Position numbers and translations under genes: made by a program
Notes under the pieces: generated by a model
The model's input: the letters and a program-made list of their open reading frames with translations, nothing else
Told to the model about the DNA's origin: nothing
The model's database searches: none
Assembly: GCF_037479095.1 (NCBI RefSeq)
Contig: NZ_JBBGZW010000001.1
Coordinates: 3,720,001-3,784,000 of the forward strand
From: Pantoea nemavictus
GTDB taxonomy: Bacteria > Pseudomonadota > Gammaproteobacteria > Enterobacterales > Enterobacteriaceae
Length of the DNA stretch: 64,000 nucleotides
Direction: 5' to 3'
Shown here: positions 28,010-38,545 of the stretch, in pieces
Position numbering within the stretch: position 1 is the stretch's first letter
How the letters are laid out: every line of letters begins with the position of its first letter

Positions 28010-28792
28010 ATGATTCGTTCTTTATGGATCGCCAAAACCGGTCTTGACGCTCAGCAAACCAACATGGACGTCATCTCCAACAACCTCGCGAACGTGAGCA
28101 CCAACGGCTTTAAACGTTCGCGCGCGGTATTCGAAGATTTGATGTACCAAACCCTGCGTCAGCCGGGCACGCAGTCGTCGGAGCAAACCACGCTGCCGTC
28201 AGGTCTGCAGATCGGTACCGGTGTGCGTCCCGTCACCACCGAACGTCTGCATCAGCAGGGTAACCTGTCGCAGACCAGCAACTCGAAAGACGTGGCGATC
28301 AACGGCCAGGGTTATTTCGAAGTGCAGATGCCGGATGGCACCTCAGCCTATACCCGTGATGGTTCGTTCCAGGTGGATCAGAACGGCCAGCTGGTCACCA
28401 ACGCCGGTTATCCGGTGCAGCCGGGCATTACCATTCCGGCCAATGCCACCAGCATCACCATCTCGCGTGATGGTGTGGTGAGCGTGACGCAGCAGGGCCA
28501 AACCAACCCGGCGCAGGTTGGTCAGCTGACGCTGAGCACCTTCATGAACGATGCCGGTCTGAATAGCCAGGGTGAAAACCTCTATCAGGAAACCCAGGCA
28601 TCGGGCGCAGCCACGCAGAGCACGCCGGGTCAGAACGGCGCGGGCTTGCTGTATCAGGGTTATGTGGAAACCTCGAACGTCAACGTGGCGGAAGAGCTGG
28701 TCACCATGATTCAAACGCAGCGCGCTTACGAGATTAACAGCAAGGCGATCAGTACCTCCGATCAGATGCTGGCGAAGTTAACCCAGCTATAA
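28010..28792 (+). CDS. flgG: Flagellar distal rod protein FlgG
   Basis: FlgG forms the distal rod that passes through the P and L rings. Its 260 residues match E. coli FlgG exactly. Family motifs include [41 protein letters not shown], the FlgG-specific insertion with [12 protein letters not shown] near residues 44-60, and [31 protein letters not shown] at the C-terminus. A hairpin in the 63-nt gap to flgH may reduce downstream expression. Confidence 0.98.
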   Translation: MIRSLWIAKTGLDAQQTNMDVISNNLANVSTNGFKRSRAVFEDLMYQTLRQPGTQSSEQTTLPSGLQIGTGVRPVTTERLHQQGNLSQTSNSKDVAINGQGYFEVQMPDGTSAYTRDGSFQVDQNGQLVTNAGYPVQPGITIPANATSITISRDGVVSVTQQGQTNPAQVGQLTLSTFMNDAGLNSQGENLYQETQASGAATQSTPGQNGAGLLYQGYVETSNVNVAEELVTMIQTQRAYEINSKAISTSDQMLAKLTQL

Positions 28793-28804
28793 GGCTGGTG
28801 TCGT

Positions 28805-28825
28805 TGGGCCAGCTTAGCTGGCCTG
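28805..28825 (+). other. Hairpin between flgG and flgH
   Basis: TGGGCCAGCTTAGCTGGCC forms a stem GGCCAGC-TTA-GCTGGCC. Its 18-nt core is identical to the core of the clsC/opgC terminator at 1121-1139. Only TGATTAAG follows, so full termination inside the operon is unlikely. Confidence 0.6.
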
Positions 28826-28855
28826 ATTAAGCAACATAAATAAGGTCAGAACTCC

Positions 28856-29566
28856 GTGGCGAAGCAAGTGATTCTCAAGCCTGGTCATTGGTTGGTAGCC
28901 ACGCTGCTACTCACTCTTAACGGTTGTGCGCTGGTACCGCGCACGCCACTGGTACAAGGATCGACGACGGCTGAGCCGACGCCATCCGCACCGCCGGTGG
29001 TGAACGGTTCCATTTTTCAGGGCGTCGCACCGCTGAACTACGGCTATCAGCCGCTGTTTGAGGATCGCCGTCCACGCAATATTGGCGACACATTGACGAT
29101 CACCTTGCAGGAAAACGTCAGCGCCAGCAAAAGCTCCTCCGCCAACGCCAGCCGCGATGGCAGCAACAGTTTAGGCGTCACGGGCGTGCCAACCGGTCTG
29201 AGTGGCCTGCTGGGTGCGAGTGGCGAAAAAGCCACGCTTGATGCCAATGGCAAAAATGACTTCGCAGGTAAAGGCGGCGCGACCGCGAATAACACCTTTA
29301 CCGGCACCATCACCGTCACCGTGAATCAGGTGTTGTCGAACGGCAACCTGCGCGTAGTGGGTGAGAAACAGATCGAAATTAACCAGGGCACCGAATTCAT
29401 CCGGTTCTCCGGTGTGGTAAATCCGCGCACCATTAGCGCCAGCAACGCTGTGTTATCTACACAGGTGGCCGATGCACGTATTGAGTACGTCGGAAATGGT
29501 TATATCAATGAAGCGCAGACGATGGGCTGGTTCCAGCGTTTCTTCCTGAACGTCTCGCCGATGTAA
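28856..29566 (+). CDS. flgH: Flagellar L-ring lipoprotein FlgH
   Basis: FlgH is the outer-membrane lipoprotein that forms the L-ring bushing around the rod. The 236-residue product starts at a GTG and has a lipoprotein signal ending LLLTLNGC (Cys24). The conserved core [42 protein letters not shown] and the ending [16 protein letters not shown] follow. A Shine-Dalgarno-like AAGGT is about 12 nt upstream, rather far for this GTG, so initiation may be modest. Confidence 0.96.
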   Translation: MAKQVILKPGHWLVATLLLTLNGCALVPRTPLVQGSTTAEPTPSAPPVVNGSIFQGVAPLNYGYQPLFEDRRPRNIGDTLTITLQENVSASKSSSANASRDGSNSLGVTGVPTGLSGLLGASGEKATLDANGKNDFAGKGGATANNTFTGTITVTVNQVLSNGNLRVVGEKQIEINQGTEFIRFSGVVNPRTISASNAVLSTQVADARIEYVGNGYINEAQTMGWFQRFFLNVSPM

Positions 29567-29578
29567 GAGGTAGTAAGA

Positions 29579-30685
29579 ATGACTATGACGACTCTGCTCC
29601 GCCTGAGCCTGGGCTTGCTGCTCGGTTTCAGCGTAATGGCACATGCTGACCGCATCCGCGATCTCACCTCGGTGCAGGGCGTGCGCGATAACCAGCTGAT
29701 CGGTTACGGTTTGGTGGTGGGCCTCGACGGCACCGGTGACCAGACTACGCAAACCCCATTTACCACGCAAACTGTTAGCAACATGCTCTCGCAGCTCGGT
29801 ATTACGGTACCTGCGGGTACCAACATGCAGCTGAAAAACGTGGCGGCGGTGATGGTCACCGCCAAGCTGCCGACGTTTGCGCGTCAGGGGCAAAACATCG
29901 ACGTGGTGGTTTCCTCGCTGGGTAACGCCAAAAGTTTGCGCGGCGGTACGCTACTGATGACGCCGATGAAAGGCGTCGATAACCAGGTGTATGCGCTGGC
30001 GCAGGGCAACATTTTGGTCGGTGGTGCCGGTGCATCGGCCGGCGGCAGCAGCGTGCAGGTTAACCAGCTCAACGGTGGCCGTATTACCGGCGGCGCTACG
30101 GTGGAGCGTGAACTGCAGAGCAACTTCGGTAGCCAGAACACCATTAACCTGCAGCTGAATAATGAAGACTTCAGCATGGCGCAGCGTATCGCCGACGCGA
30201 TCAACAGCCGTGGTATCGGCTCGGCGCAGCCGCTGGATGCGCGCACCGTGCAGATTCGCGTCTCACCAAATAACAGTTCGCAGGTACGACTGCTGGCAGA
30301 GATTCAGAACCTCGATGTTTCGGTACCGCTGGAAGATGCCAAGGTGATTATCAACTCACGTACCGGTTCGGTGGTGATGAATCGCGAAGTGACGCTGAAC
30401 ACCTGTGCCGTAGCGCAGGGCAATCTGTCGGTTACCGTCAATCAGCAGCAGAACGTCAGTCAGCCTGATACGCCATTGGCCGGTGGTCAGACCGTGACGA
30501 CCAACAATACCCAGATCGATCTGCGTCAGAGTGGTGGCGCACTGCAGCGTGTGAACTCCAGCGCCAACCTCAATAACGTGGTGCGTGCGCTTAATGCGCT
30601 CGGTGCATCGCCGATTGATCTGATGTCGATTCTGCAATCGATGGAAAGCGCAGGTTGCTTACGCGCCAAACTGGAAATTATCTGA
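29579..30685 (+). CDS. flgI: Flagellar P-ring protein FlgI
   Basis: FlgI forms the periplasmic P-ring, assembled with FlgA help. The 368-residue product has a signal peptide ([18 protein letters not shown], then [32 protein letters not shown]). A second in-frame ATG two codons in (29585) is an alternative start. The C-terminus [36 protein letters not shown] is typical. Its TGA stop overlaps the flgJ ATG by one base, giving strong translational coupling. Confidence 0.97.
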   Translation: MTMTTLLRLSLGLLLGFSVMAHADRIRDLTSVQGVRDNQLIGYGLVVGLDGTGDQTTQTPFTTQTVSNMLSQLGITVPAGTNMQLKNVAAVMVTAKLPTFARQGQNIDVVVSSLGNAKSLRGGTLLMTPMKGVDNQVYALAQGNILVGGAGASAGGSSVQVNQLNGGRITGGATVERELQSNFGSQNTINLQLNNEDFSMAQRIADAINSRGIGSAQPLDARTVQIRVSPNNSSQVRLLAEIQNLDVSVPLEDAKVIINSRTGSVVMNREVTLNTCAVAQGNLSVTVNQQQNVSQPDTPLAGGQTVTTNNTQIDLRQSGGALQRVNSSANLNNVVRALNALGASPIDLMSILQSMESAGCLRAKLEII

Positions 30686-31626
30686 TGACCGACACGCAAT
30701 CGCTGATGAATGCGGCCTATGACAGCCGCTCACTGAACGACCTAAAACGTGAAGCCGCCGCCGATCCGAAAGGGAAGGCGATGCAGGTGGCAAAGCAGGT
30801 TGAAGGGATGTTTGTGCAGATGATGATGAAGAGCATGCGCGCAGCGCTGCCGCAGGATGGCATGCTGAGCAATGACCAGACGCGGCTTTTCACCTCAATG
30901 TACGATCAGCAGATTGCGCAGGAGATCGGGAAACGCGGGCTAGGGATGGCGGATCTGATCGTTAAACAGATGCAGCCCGCGCAGGAGCCAGACGAAACGG
31001 CGGGCACGGTGCCGATGAAGCTGGATAACAGCTTCATTTATAGCAATCTGCCCTCCAGTCAGCTCGAGCAGATGGTGCGTAAAGCGGTGCCACGTCTGCC
31101 AGTTTCACCGAGCAGTTTGCCCAGTGACAGCAGCGACTTTATCGCGCAGCTGGCGCAGCCGGCTCAGGTTGCCAGCCAGAAGAGTGGTATTCCGCATCAC
31201 CTGATTCTGGCGCAGGCCGCGCTGGAATCAGGCTGGGGCCAGCGTCAGATTCTGACGCGCGATGGCAAACCGAGTTACAACGTGTTTGGCATCAAGGCGA
31301 GCGGCGACTGGAAGGGGCAAACCACCGATATCATGACCACGGAATATGAAGGCGGCGAAGCGAAAAAAGTGCGCGCCAGCTTCCGTGTCTATGGTTCGTA
31401 TATGGAAGCGCTCAGCGACTACGTCAAACTGCTTTCCAGTAATCCGCGTTATGCCGCCGTGGCGAATGCGCCAAGCGCCGAGCAGGGCGCCCGTGCTCTG
31501 CAGGCCGCCGGTTACGCCACCGATCCGAAGTATGCGCAAAAATTGGTGGGAATGATCCAACAATTCAAAAACATGGGCGAAAAAGTGGTGAAGGCGTACA
31601 GCAACGATATCACCGATTTGTTCTGA
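30685..31626 (+). CDS. flgJ: Flagellar rod-capping protein and peptidoglycan hydrolase FlgJ
   Basis: FlgJ is bifunctional. The N-terminal half caps the growing rod (VEGMFVQMMMKSMRAALPQDG...GLGMADLIVKQM), and the C-terminal half is a GH73 N-acetylglucosaminidase that opens the cell wall (LILAQAALESGWGQRQI with the catalytic Glu, then YNVFGIKASGDWKGQ). The 313 residues equal E. coli FlgJ. ATG 30685 overlaps the flgI stop (TGATG); a longer frame from 30655 is just flgI sequence. The flgK sigma-28 promoter follows 10 nt after its stop. Confidence 0.97.
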   Translation: MTDTQSLMNAAYDSRSLNDLKREAAADPKGKAMQVAKQVEGMFVQMMMKSMRAALPQDGMLSNDQTRLFTSMYDQQIAQEIGKRGLGMADLIVKQMQPAQEPDETAGTVPMKLDNSFIYSNLPSSQLEQMVRKAVPRLPVSPSSLPSDSSDFIAQLAQPAQVASQKSGIPHHLILAQAALESGWGQRQILTRDGKPSYNVFGIKASGDWKGQTTDIMTTEYEGGEAKKVRASFRVYGSYMEALSDYVKLLSSNPRYAAVANAPSAEQGARALQAAGYATDPKYAQKLVGMIQQFKNMGEKVVKAYSNDITDLF

Positions 31627-31635
31627 TTTTTGCCC

Positions 31636-31662
31636 TCAAGTTTAACTTAAGCACGCCGATAA
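31636..31662 (+). promoter_or_regulatory. Sigma-28 promoter of flgKL
   Basis: TCAAGTTT-N11-GCCGATAA: seven of eight -35 and all eight -10 bases of the FliA consensus match at exact spacing. It is 84-110 bp upstream of the flgK ATG. Confidence 0.9.
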
Positions 31663-31674
31663 CAATCACATGCC

Positions 31675-31693
31675 GCGGGCGTTCTCCGCCCGC
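31675..31693 (+). other. GC hairpin in the flgK leader
   Basis: GCGGGCG-TTCTC-CGCCCGC is a perfect 7-bp stem just after the expected sigma-28 start point. With no T tract, it may stabilise the flgKL mRNA 5' end or weakly end flgJ transcripts. Confidence 0.5.
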
Positions 31694-31745
31694 GCAATCG
31701 CACTGATGACTGCCAGCCCGGTTAACGGGAAATTAAGGAACCGAG

Positions 31746-33389
31746 ATGTCCAGCATAATTAACTCAGCGATGAGTGGGCTGAGCGCCGCACAGGCTGCAT
31801 TAAGCACCACCAGTAATAACATCAGCAATTACACGGTAGCGGGCTATTCGCGTCAGACGGCGATTTTGTCGCAGTCCAACAGCACCTTGCAGGGCAGCAG
31901 CTATTACGGCAACGGTGTGACGCTTTCAGGCGTACAACGTGAATATGATGAATTCATTACTGCTCAGCTGCGCGGTTCCAGCGCCAACTACAGCGCCGTG
32001 AATACGCAATATAATCAAATTTCTAACATTGATGATCTGCTGTCGACGTCAACCACGAGCTTGTCGACCTCAATCCAAAGCTTCTTCACCAACGTACAGA
32101 ACGTGGTGAGTAACGCCAACGATCCGTCAGCCCGTCAATCAATGTTGAGCTACGCACAAGGCCTGGTAAACCAGTTCCAGACCACGGCGCAATATCTCAA
32201 TAATATGCAGAACAGCGTCAATACTGACGTTGCTTCAAGCGTTGATCAGATCAATACCTTCACCAGCCAAATCGCTGACCTCAACAGCCAGATCGCCAAG
32301 CTCACTACCGGCGGTGGTGCGGCACCGAACAATCTGTTGGATCAGCGCGATCAGTTGGTGAACAGCCTGAACAATGTGGTTGGCGTTAACGTATCCCAGC
32401 AGGATGGTAGCTATATCGTCTCCATGGGCAACGTGACGCTGGTGAATGGTAAGAACTCCACCAGTTTGGTGGCGATGCCGTCCAGCAGCGATTCCACACG
32501 CACCACCGTCGGCTATGTCGACAAGCAGGCGGGCAATGTTGAAATTCCAGAGAAGACGCTGACCACCGGTTCACTCGGCGGTTTACTGGCGTTCCGTACG
32601 CAGGATCTGGATAGCGCACAAAATCAGCTCGGCCAACTCGCTGCGGCGTTCACCACTAGCTTCAACAGCGTGCACAGCGAAGGGTATGACAGCAACGGCG
32701 ATCAGGGTGGCAACTTCTTCAATATCGGTTCGCCAACCGTAGTGGGTAACAGCAAAAACACCTCAGCAGCTACCGTTACTGCTGCCTGGTCAGACACCAG
32801 CGCGATGAAAGCCTCTAACTACACCGTCAGTTACGACGGCAGTAATTGGTCGGTAACCCGCATGTCTGACAACGTGAAGTTTAGCGTTACGCCAGATGCG
32901 AACGACGGAACCCTCAACTTTGATGGTCTGAAACTGACGGTCAGCACCTCACCTGCGCCTAACGCCAAAGACAGTTTCCTGGTTAAACCGGTACAGAACG
33001 TCATTGCTGGCATGTCAGTGGCGATTACTGATGAGTCGCAAATTGCCGCGGCATCCAGCGCGACCAGCGGTGAAAGTGATAACCGCAATGCGCAAAAATT
33101 ATTGGATCTGCAGGACAGCAAATTGGTGAATGGCAATGCGACCATTGCCCAGGCATACGCCAGTCTCGTTAGCAGCGTCGGTAACAAAACCAGCACGCTA
33201 GAAACCGCCAGTACCACCCAGGAAAACGTGGTCACGCAGTTGAGCGATCGCCAGCAGTCAGTGTCGGGTGTCAACCTTGATGAGGAGTACTCTAACCTGA
33301 CGAAGTATCAGCAGTTCTATATGGCGAATGCGCAAGTGCTGCAAACGGCGAGTACCATTTTTAATGCGCTGATGGGCATCCGCGGCTAA
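31746..33389 (+). CDS. flgK: Flagellar hook-filament junction protein 1, FlgK
   Basis: FlgK is the first hook-filament junction protein (HAP1), exported with FlgN help. Its 547 residues match E. coli FlgK. The axial helices are conserved: N-terminal INSAMSGLSAAQAALSTTSNNISNYTVAGYSRQ and C-terminal VNLDEEYSNLTKYQQFYMANAQVLQTASTIFNALMGIRG. The exposed middle is Ser/Thr/Asn-rich. It is transcribed both from flgB read-through and from its own sigma-28 promoter, with flgL 18 nt downstream. Confidence 0.97.
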   Translation: MSSIINSAMSGLSAAQAALSTTSNNISNYTVAGYSRQTAILSQSNSTLQGSSYYGNGVTLSGVQREYDEFITAQLRGSSANYSAVNTQYNQISNIDDLLSTSTTSLSTSIQSFFTNVQNVVSNANDPSARQSMLSYAQGLVNQFQTTAQYLNNMQNSVNTDVASSVDQINTFTSQIADLNSQIAKLTTGGGAAPNNLLDQRDQLVNSLNNVVGVNVSQQDGSYIVSMGNVTLVNGKNSTSLVAMPSSSDSTRTTVGYVDKQAGNVEIPEKTLTTGSLGGLLAFRTQDLDSAQNQLGQLAAAFTTSFNSVHSEGYDSNGDQGGNFFNIGSPTVVGNSKNTSAATVTAAWSDTSAMKASNYTVSYDGSNWSVTRMSDNVKFSVTPDANDGTLNFDGLKLTVSTSPAPNAKDSFLVKPVQNVIAGMSVAITDESQIAAASSATSGESDNRNAQKLLDLQDSKLVNGNATIAQAYASLVSSVGNKTSTLETASTTQENVVTQLSDRQQSVSGVNLDEEYSNLTKYQQFYMANAQVLQTASTIFNALMGIRG

Positions 33390-33407
33390 GCATAGAGGAT
33401 AAAAACC

Positions 33408-34376
33408 ATGCGTCTTAGTACCAATATGATTTTCAACCAGCAGGTGCGCGGCATTACCGATTCGCAAGCCTCATGGTTAAAAGTGGGTGAGCAGCTCTCC
33501 ACCGGACTGCGTGTGAGCAATCCTTCAGATGACCCGATTGCAGCATCACGTGCAGTGGTTCTGTCGCAATCACAGGCGAAAAGCAGCCAATATGCCACCG
33601 CGCGCAGTTTTGCCGATCAGAGCTTGTCGATGGAAGAGAATGCACTCTCGAGCGTGACCAGCAGCATTCAGGATGCGCAGACCATGATTGTGTATGGCTC
33701 TACCGGCACCCTGAGTGATGATGACCGTGCATCGATTGCCACAAAATTAGAGGGCATCCGCTCACAATTATTGAATCAGGCAAATAGCCGTGATGGTAAC
33801 GGTCGTTACATCTTTGCGGGCTATCAAACCGATTTTGCGCCGTTCAGTGACGCGGGTGCACCGGCTGGCGTCTCATACGTTGGCGGCGCTGATGCCATTA
33901 CGCAGAAGGTCGATGATGGTCGTACGATGGCGGTGAGCAGCACAGGCTCGTCAGTGTTTATGTCGATTACCAGCAACTCAAAGGTTGAGCCAGACGGCAG
34001 CCCAAGCGAAACCAACCTGTTCAATATGCTCGATAGCGCAATTGCTGCATTAAAAACGCCGCAGGATGATGCCGATGATGCAACCAAGCAGGTATTCCAG
34101 GACGCGATGGATAAATCCAACCGTGGACTGAGCAACTCATTAAATAACGTGCTTGCCGTGCGTTCAGCTGTGGGGTCTCAATTAGCTGAACTTGATACGC
34201 TGGATGCGCAAGGGGATGACCGTGACACCATCATGGCTTCGCAAATGACGGATCTGGTGCAGGTTGATTACACCCAAGCCATTTCCAGCTACACCATGCA
34301 GCAAACGGCTTTGCAGGCATCGTATAAAACCTTCACTGATATGTCGAAGTTGTCGCTGTTCCAGCTTAATTCGTAA
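33408..34376 (+). CDS. flgL: Flagellar hook-filament junction protein 3, FlgL
   Basis: FlgL is the second junction protein (HAP3), linking FlgK to flagellin. The 322-residue product (E. coli 317) has flagellin-like ends: MRLSTNMIFNQQVRGITDSQASWLKVGEQLSTGLRVSNPSDDPIAASRAV, and a C-terminal QMTDLVQVDYTQAISSYTMQQTALQASYKTFTDMSKLSLFQLNS. Position after flgK separates it from flagellin itself. A terminator follows. Confidence 0.96.
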   Translation: MRLSTNMIFNQQVRGITDSQASWLKVGEQLSTGLRVSNPSDDPIAASRAVVLSQSQAKSSQYATARSFADQSLSMEENALSSVTSSIQDAQTMIVYGSTGTLSDDDRASIATKLEGIRSQLLNQANSRDGNGRYIFAGYQTDFAPFSDAGAPAGVSYVGGADAITQKVDDGRTMAVSSTGSSVFMSITSNSKVEPDGSPSETNLFNMLDSAIAALKTPQDDADDATKQVFQDAMDKSNRGLSNSLNNVLAVRSAVGSQLAELDTLDAQGDDRDTIMASQMTDLVQVDYTQAISSYTMQQTALQASYKTFTDMSKLSLFQLNS

Positions 34377-34421
34377 TTGATCTGAACCTTTGAGCGTACT
34401 TTAACCGGGTGCGCTTAGTTT

Positions 34422-34456
34422 CTCCCACCGCCTTTCGGGGCTGTGGGATTTTTTTT
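34422..34456 (+). terminator. Terminator of flgKL
   Basis: Stem TCCCACCGCC-TTTC-GGGGCTGTGGGA, with a short internal mismatch, followed by eight T's. It lies 46 nt after the flgL stop codon. Confidence 0.85.
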
Positions 34457-34614
34457 GCCTGCTGCTCGGGTAGCCATAAAGGGCGTCATGCCGCTCACTC
34501 AGGCAATCATTGGCCTACATATGCAGATGCGCTTGAATACGCACCCTACAAAAACTCAGCTAAAAAAACGTAGGAGTGTCAGTTATGGCATCAATCTAAC
34601 GCCGCCAATCGCAG

Positions 34615-34644
34615 GCAATAAAAAACCCCGGACTGGCCGGGGTT
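34615..34644 (-). terminator. Terminator of rne
   Basis: AACCCCGG-ACTGG-CCGGGGTT (34624-34644 region), followed on the minus strand by TTTTTATTG. It lies 24 nt past the rne stop codon. Confidence 0.88.
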
Positions 34645-34667
34645 CGATTTTACTGACTTGCTAACGC

Positions 34668-37600
34668 TTAGGCGCTTTCCGGACGGGTAGCCGGAGCGGT
34701 TGCCTGATGCGTGGCGCTGTGACCACCTGCAGAACCACGACCTTCGAAGCCAAACGCGGGACGAACCCAATCGCTATGACGAGCTGGTTCAGGTTCCCAT
34801 GCCGGTGCCGGTGCTTTGGTCATCGGGGCGGTAGCATGATGTTTGAAGCGCGTTTCAATGGTAGTTACCGCAGTGTCACGTGCTGCAACCGGCGCATGCG
34901 GTTCCGTTACCGGTGTGACATCAGCTCCTGCAGCCACTGGCGCAGCCAGTACTTCTTCAACCTGTGCTTCCACTGCTGGCGAAACATCAGCCGGCGCCTG
35001 CTCAACAACGTCAGCCACTGCGCTAACTTCAGGCTGCGCTTCTTCAACGCTGGCCGCCGGTTCTGCTTCAGCTGCGGTTTCCTGCGCAACTTGTTCATCA
35101 GCAGCAGAAATCACTGATGGTTCTTCGTTGACGGGCGCTGCAATCGGCGTGACGTCATCAGTATTCACTACCGGCACCTCAGTGTGCGCCTGCGGTTCAA
35201 CCTGATGCACGGCTTCTTCAAAGGCAACCTGCTCAACGGCCGGTTCAACAGCAGCGGGTTCAACCGTAGCGGTTTCAACAGTAGCGGTTTCAGCCACGGC
35301 GGCGGCGGTTTGTTGATAGCCGTAATCCGACACTTCATGCATGGCATCTTGCGTGGTGTACTCTTCCTGCGCTTGCGCAACCGGGTAAGAAATCCACACT
35401 TTACCGGATGCCATTTCTGGCGAAGCTGCAGCAGATTCCAGCGGCATTGCAGACTGCGTTGGGTAACGCTCGTCACGATAACGACGACGACGCTGGCCGC
35501 TTACGCGCAGGTGACGCGGTGAACGACGTGAACGACGCGGCATATTGGCGCTGTCACGGTTCTCGCTATCATCTTGCTCGTCATTGCTGGCTTCCGGATG
35601 TTCGATGTACTGAGCACGTGGTGCAGTTTCAGCGGCGGCTTCATGCACAACTGGCGCTGGCGCTTCAGCGGTGACTTCACCGGTATCGCCCACACGTACG
35701 CGTTGTGACAGCTGACGCTGTTTACGGCGCGGCATCACCTGTACACGCTCTTCTTCCTGCGCAACATTTTCGTCTACGACGTCAGCCTGAACGACCGGTT
35801 CAGCGACTTTCTGATCCTGCTGCTGAGTACGTTTTTCTTCCTGACGACGACGCTGGCGATCGGCACGCTGTTCGCGGCGCTGTTGCTGCTGCTCATCACG
35901 TTGCTCAAGTGCTTCATCGCTCAGTACAGGACGCGCTTCACGCGGTTCGTTCTGACGCTTGTTGCGACGATTGTCCTGATTGTCACGCGGTTCGCGGGCT
36001 TCACGTGGCTCACGTGCTTCGCGCGGCTCGCGTGGTTCACGCGCTTCGCGACCTTCACGCACCTGACCATTCTCGCCATTACGCGGTGTGCGCTCACGAC
36101 GATTATTACGACGGTTGCTATTGTTGCGACGTTCGCCACGCTGTTGCGTATTTTCCGCTTCAACAGCCGCTGGCGTCTCTTGCTGAGTTTCAGCCGGAGC
36201 CGCAGCAGGCGTATCGCCGGCAAACAGTTTCTTCAAGCCGTTCAGCAGGCGGGCAACGAAGCCGGTGCTGGTCACTGCAGGTGCGGCAACAGCAGGTTTG
36301 GCTTTCGCTTCAACGGCTGGCGCTGGCTGTGTCTCTTTAACCACTTCAACCGGTGCTGGCGGCGCATCTGGCATCGCGAAGGCGGCCAGGGCTGGCTGCT
36401 CCGGACGACGACGCTCCGCGTGCTCTTCTTCAGAAGGCAGCGCCATTTCCGCTTCGTGCAGTTTTGGCAGATGGTAGCTCAGGGTTTGCGTCTCTTCACC
36501 GGTGCGGACACGCAGTACAGAGTAATGTGGCGTTTCCATCTGATCGTTTGGCACGATGATGGCACGCACGCCGCCCTGACGTTTCTCGATGGCGCTCACC
36601 GCATCACGTTTTTCGTTCAGCAGGTAAGAGGCCACCGGAACCGGCACGATCGCATGCACTTCTTTGGTGTTGTCTTTCAGCGCTTCTTCTTCAATCAGAC
36701 GCAGAATAGACAGCGACAGCGATTCGTTATCACGGATGGTGCCGGTACCGCTACAGCGTGGGCAGACGTGATGACTGGATTCACCCAGTGACGGGCTGAG
36801 GCGCTGACGCGACATCTCCAGCAAACCGAAGCGTGAAATGTGGCTAATCTGGATGCGTGCACGATCCTGACGCACGGCTTCACGCAGACGGTTCTCGACG
36901 GCGCGCTGGTGACGCACTGGCGTCATATCAATAAAGTCGATAACAATCAGGCCGCCGAGATCGCGTAGACGCAGCTGGCGAGCGATTTCATCGGCCGCTT
37001 CCAGGTTGGTATTAAACGCGGTCTCTTCGATGTCACCGCCGCGCGTAGCACGTGCGGAGTTAATATCGATGGCGGTCAGCGCTTCGGTGCTATCGATAAC
37101 AATCGAGCCGCCTGACGGCAGGCGCACTTCACGCTGGAAGGCAGATTCAATCTGCGATTCAATTTGGTAATGGCTGAACAGCGGGATTTCACCGGTGTAC
37201 AGTTTGATTTTGCTGCTAAAATCGGGACGGCCTAGCGCAGCAATGTGCTGACGCGCCACTTCCAGAACTTTCGGGTTATCGATGAGGATTTCACCAATAT
37301 CCTGACGCAGATAATCGCGGAAGGCGCGGACGATAACGTTGCTCTCCTGATGAATCAGGAAAGGTGCTGGGCGGCTGTCTGCCGCTTTCTTGATCGCTTC
37401 CCAGTGCTTCAGACGGAAGCTGAGATCCCACTGCAGCGATTCGGCAGATTTACCGACGCCCGCGGTGCGAACAATCAGACCCATGCCATCTGGAAGTTCC
37501 AGTGCGGAAAGGGCTTCTTTCAACTCGGTACGATCGTCACCCTCAATACGGCGAGAAATACCGCCAGCACGTGGGTTGTTCGGCATCAATACCAAATAGC

Positions 37601-37973
37601 TACCGGCCAGCGAAATAAAGGTAGTCAGTGCTGCTCCTTTATTACCGCGCTCCTCTTTATCAATCTGAACGATAACTTCCTGGCCTTCACGCAGCACATC
37701 TTTAATATTCGGACGACCATGTGCGTTGTAGTTGGCAGGGAAGTATTCGCGGGAAATTTCTTTCAGAGGGAGGAAACCGTGACGTTCAGCACCGTAATCG
37801 ACAAACGCAGCTTCAAGGCTGGGCTCAACGCGGGTGATTTTACCTTTGTATATGTTGGCTTTTTTCTGTTCGTGTCCAGGACTTTCAATATCCAGATCGT
37901 ACAGACGTTGTCCATCAACCAGGGCAACGCGCAACTCCTCCTGCTGAGTTGCGTTAATTAACATTCTTTTCAT
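34668..37973 (-). CDS. rne: Ribonuclease E
   Basis: RNase E is the essential endoribonuclease of mRNA decay and rRNA/tRNA processing and the scaffold of the degradosome. The 1101-residue product (E. coli 1061) has an S1 domain (about 35-120), a 5'-sensor and RNase H-like region, and the catalytic acids in AIDINS and VIDFIDM (E. coli Asp303 and Asp346). The zinc-link CPRCSGTG (about 404-411) follows. The C-terminal half is disordered, with an Arg/Glu/Pro repeat tract near 36000-36055 ([21 protein letters not shown] type) and a long Ala/Val/Glu-rich tail. It is followed by a terminator and preceded by a long leader. The tail is longer and more repetitive than in E. coli. Confidence 0.98.
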   Translation of the reverse strand: MKRMLINATQQEELRVALVDGQRLYDLDIESPGHEQKKANIYKGKITRVEPSLEAAFVDYGAERHGFLPLKEISREYFPANYNAHGRPNIKDVLREGQEVIVQIDKEERGNKGAALTTFISLAGSYLVLMPNNPRAGGISRRIEGDDRTELKEALSALELPDGMGLIVRTAGVGKSAESLQWDLSFRLKHWEAIKKAADSRPAPFLIHQESNVIVRAFRDYLRQDIGEILIDNPKVLEVARQHIAALGRPDFSSKIKLYTGEIPLFSHYQIESQIESAFQREVRLPSGGSIVIDSTEALTAIDINSARATRGGDIEETAFNTNLEAADEIARQLRLRDLGGLIVIDFIDMTPVRHQRAVENRLREAVRQDRARIQISHISRFGLLEMSRQRLSPSLGESSHHVCPRCSGTGTIRDNESLSLSILRLIEEEALKDNTKEVHAIVPVPVASYLLNEKRDAVSAIEKRQGGVRAIIVPNDQMETPHYSVLRVRTGEETQTLSYHLPKLHEAEMALPSEEEHAERRRPEQPALAAFAMPDAPPAPVEVVKETQPAPAVEAKAKPAVAAPAVTSTGFVARLLNGLKKLFAGDTPAAAPAETQQETPAAVEAENTQQRGERRNNSNRRNNRRERTPRNGENGQVREGREAREPREPREAREPREAREPRDNQDNRRNKRQNEPREARPVLSDEALEQRDEQQQQRREQRADRQRRRQEEKRTQQQDQKVAEPVVQADVVDENVAQEEERVQVMPRRKQRQLSQRVRVGDTGEVTAEAPAPVVHEAAAETAPRAQYIEHPEASNDEQDDSENRDSANMPRRSRRSPRHLRVSGQRRRRYRDERYPTQSAMPLESAAASPEMASGKVWISYPVAQAQEEYTTQDAMHEVSDYGYQQTAAAVAETATVETATVEPAAVEPAVEQVAFEEAVHQVEPQAHTEVPVVNTDDVTPIAAPVNEEPSVISAADEQVAQETAAEAEPAASVEEAQPEVSAVADVVEQAPADVSPAVEAQVEEVLAAPVAAGADVTPVTEPHAPVAARDTAVTTIETRFKHHATAPMTKAPAPAWEPEPARHSDWVRPAFGFEGRGSAGGHSATHQATAPATRPESA
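35983..36060 (-). repeat. Tandem Arg-Glu-Pro codon repeat inside rne
   Basis: A run of EPRE/EARE units is encoded by repeated GCG-CGA-style triplets with alternating synonymous codons, in the disordered RNA-binding part of RNase E. Such a tract can change length by slippage. Confidence 0.7.
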
Positions 37974-38545
37974 CGTGACTTACTCGTTATTCTCACATGA
38001 GTGATGTAGCTGCGGGCATCGTTACCCTGGACGAGAATCAACCGATGACCCCGTGTCTTAATGCACAGACGTCAACCTCACGGTTGTCGGCGGCTAAAGG
38101 GGCGCAAATCTTGTCGGTGGCCTGTTTTTCATAAGGAAATCCAGCGCCTGAAGGTGGAAGTGTTACAGAGTATTCAAAAATCCACTCATCCTAGTCTGTC
38201 GTCCAGGCCGCAACCCGCAGCCCGCTAAGTGCCTGATTTAACATTACGTCTTACGCCATTGCTGCGTGTCCGTTCAATCCGGCAAAATGACTTATTTCGC
38301 TCTTTTTCCTGCCTGAATCTTTCCAGGGCAGAAACACCTGCATTATTCCATTGCTCACCAACATATAGCAAGGCGACTTTTGCCAAGCTGAGAAGTTTAT
38401 TCATCCTTAACCTGTTCATTTGCAGGGCTAATCATCGCATCGTTGAAAATGTCGCCATTTTCAACGTTTCGTGACGCGACAAAGAGAGAGTTAAGCACAG
38501 AAAAAGGGGTGGCGCTATCCAGGGACACTAATTAGAATCGCCGCC
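37974..38545. promoter_or_regulatory. rne-rluC divergent intergenic region and rne leader
   Basis: These 572 bases hold no supported gene. The left part is the rne 5' leader on the minus strand. In E. coli the roughly 361-nt rne leader contains hairpins cleaved by RNase E itself, giving autoregulation. Here a GNRA-type hairpin is visible (minus strand GACAACC-GUGA-GGUUGAC, 38071-38088). The right part carries the rluC promoter region and a perfect 11-bp inverted repeat at 38441-38466. Equivalence to the E. coli leader is inferred from position. Confidence 0.6.
38441..38466. other. Perfect 26-bp hairpin upstream of rluC
   Basis: CGTTGAAAATG-TCGC-CATTTTCAACG is a perfect 11-bp stem 80-105 bp before the rluC ATG, in the rne/rluC divergent region. 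It could be an operator for either gene or a leader structure. It has no T tract of note. Confidence 0.6.

Noticed and set aside
34443..34664. 73-codon frame between flgL and rne
   Set aside because: Begins inside the flgL terminator and crosses the rne terminator; no family match or Shine-Dalgarno.
35883..36791. 302-codon plus-strand open frame
   Set aside because: Antisense to rne, produced by its repetitive GC-rich coding sequence.
38225..38419. Possible small gene in the rne-rluC gap (64 codons, minus strand)
   Set aside because: No Shine-Dalgarno and no recognisable family; it overlaps the expected rne promoter and leader region. It resembles the position of E. coli yceQ, itself doubtful.
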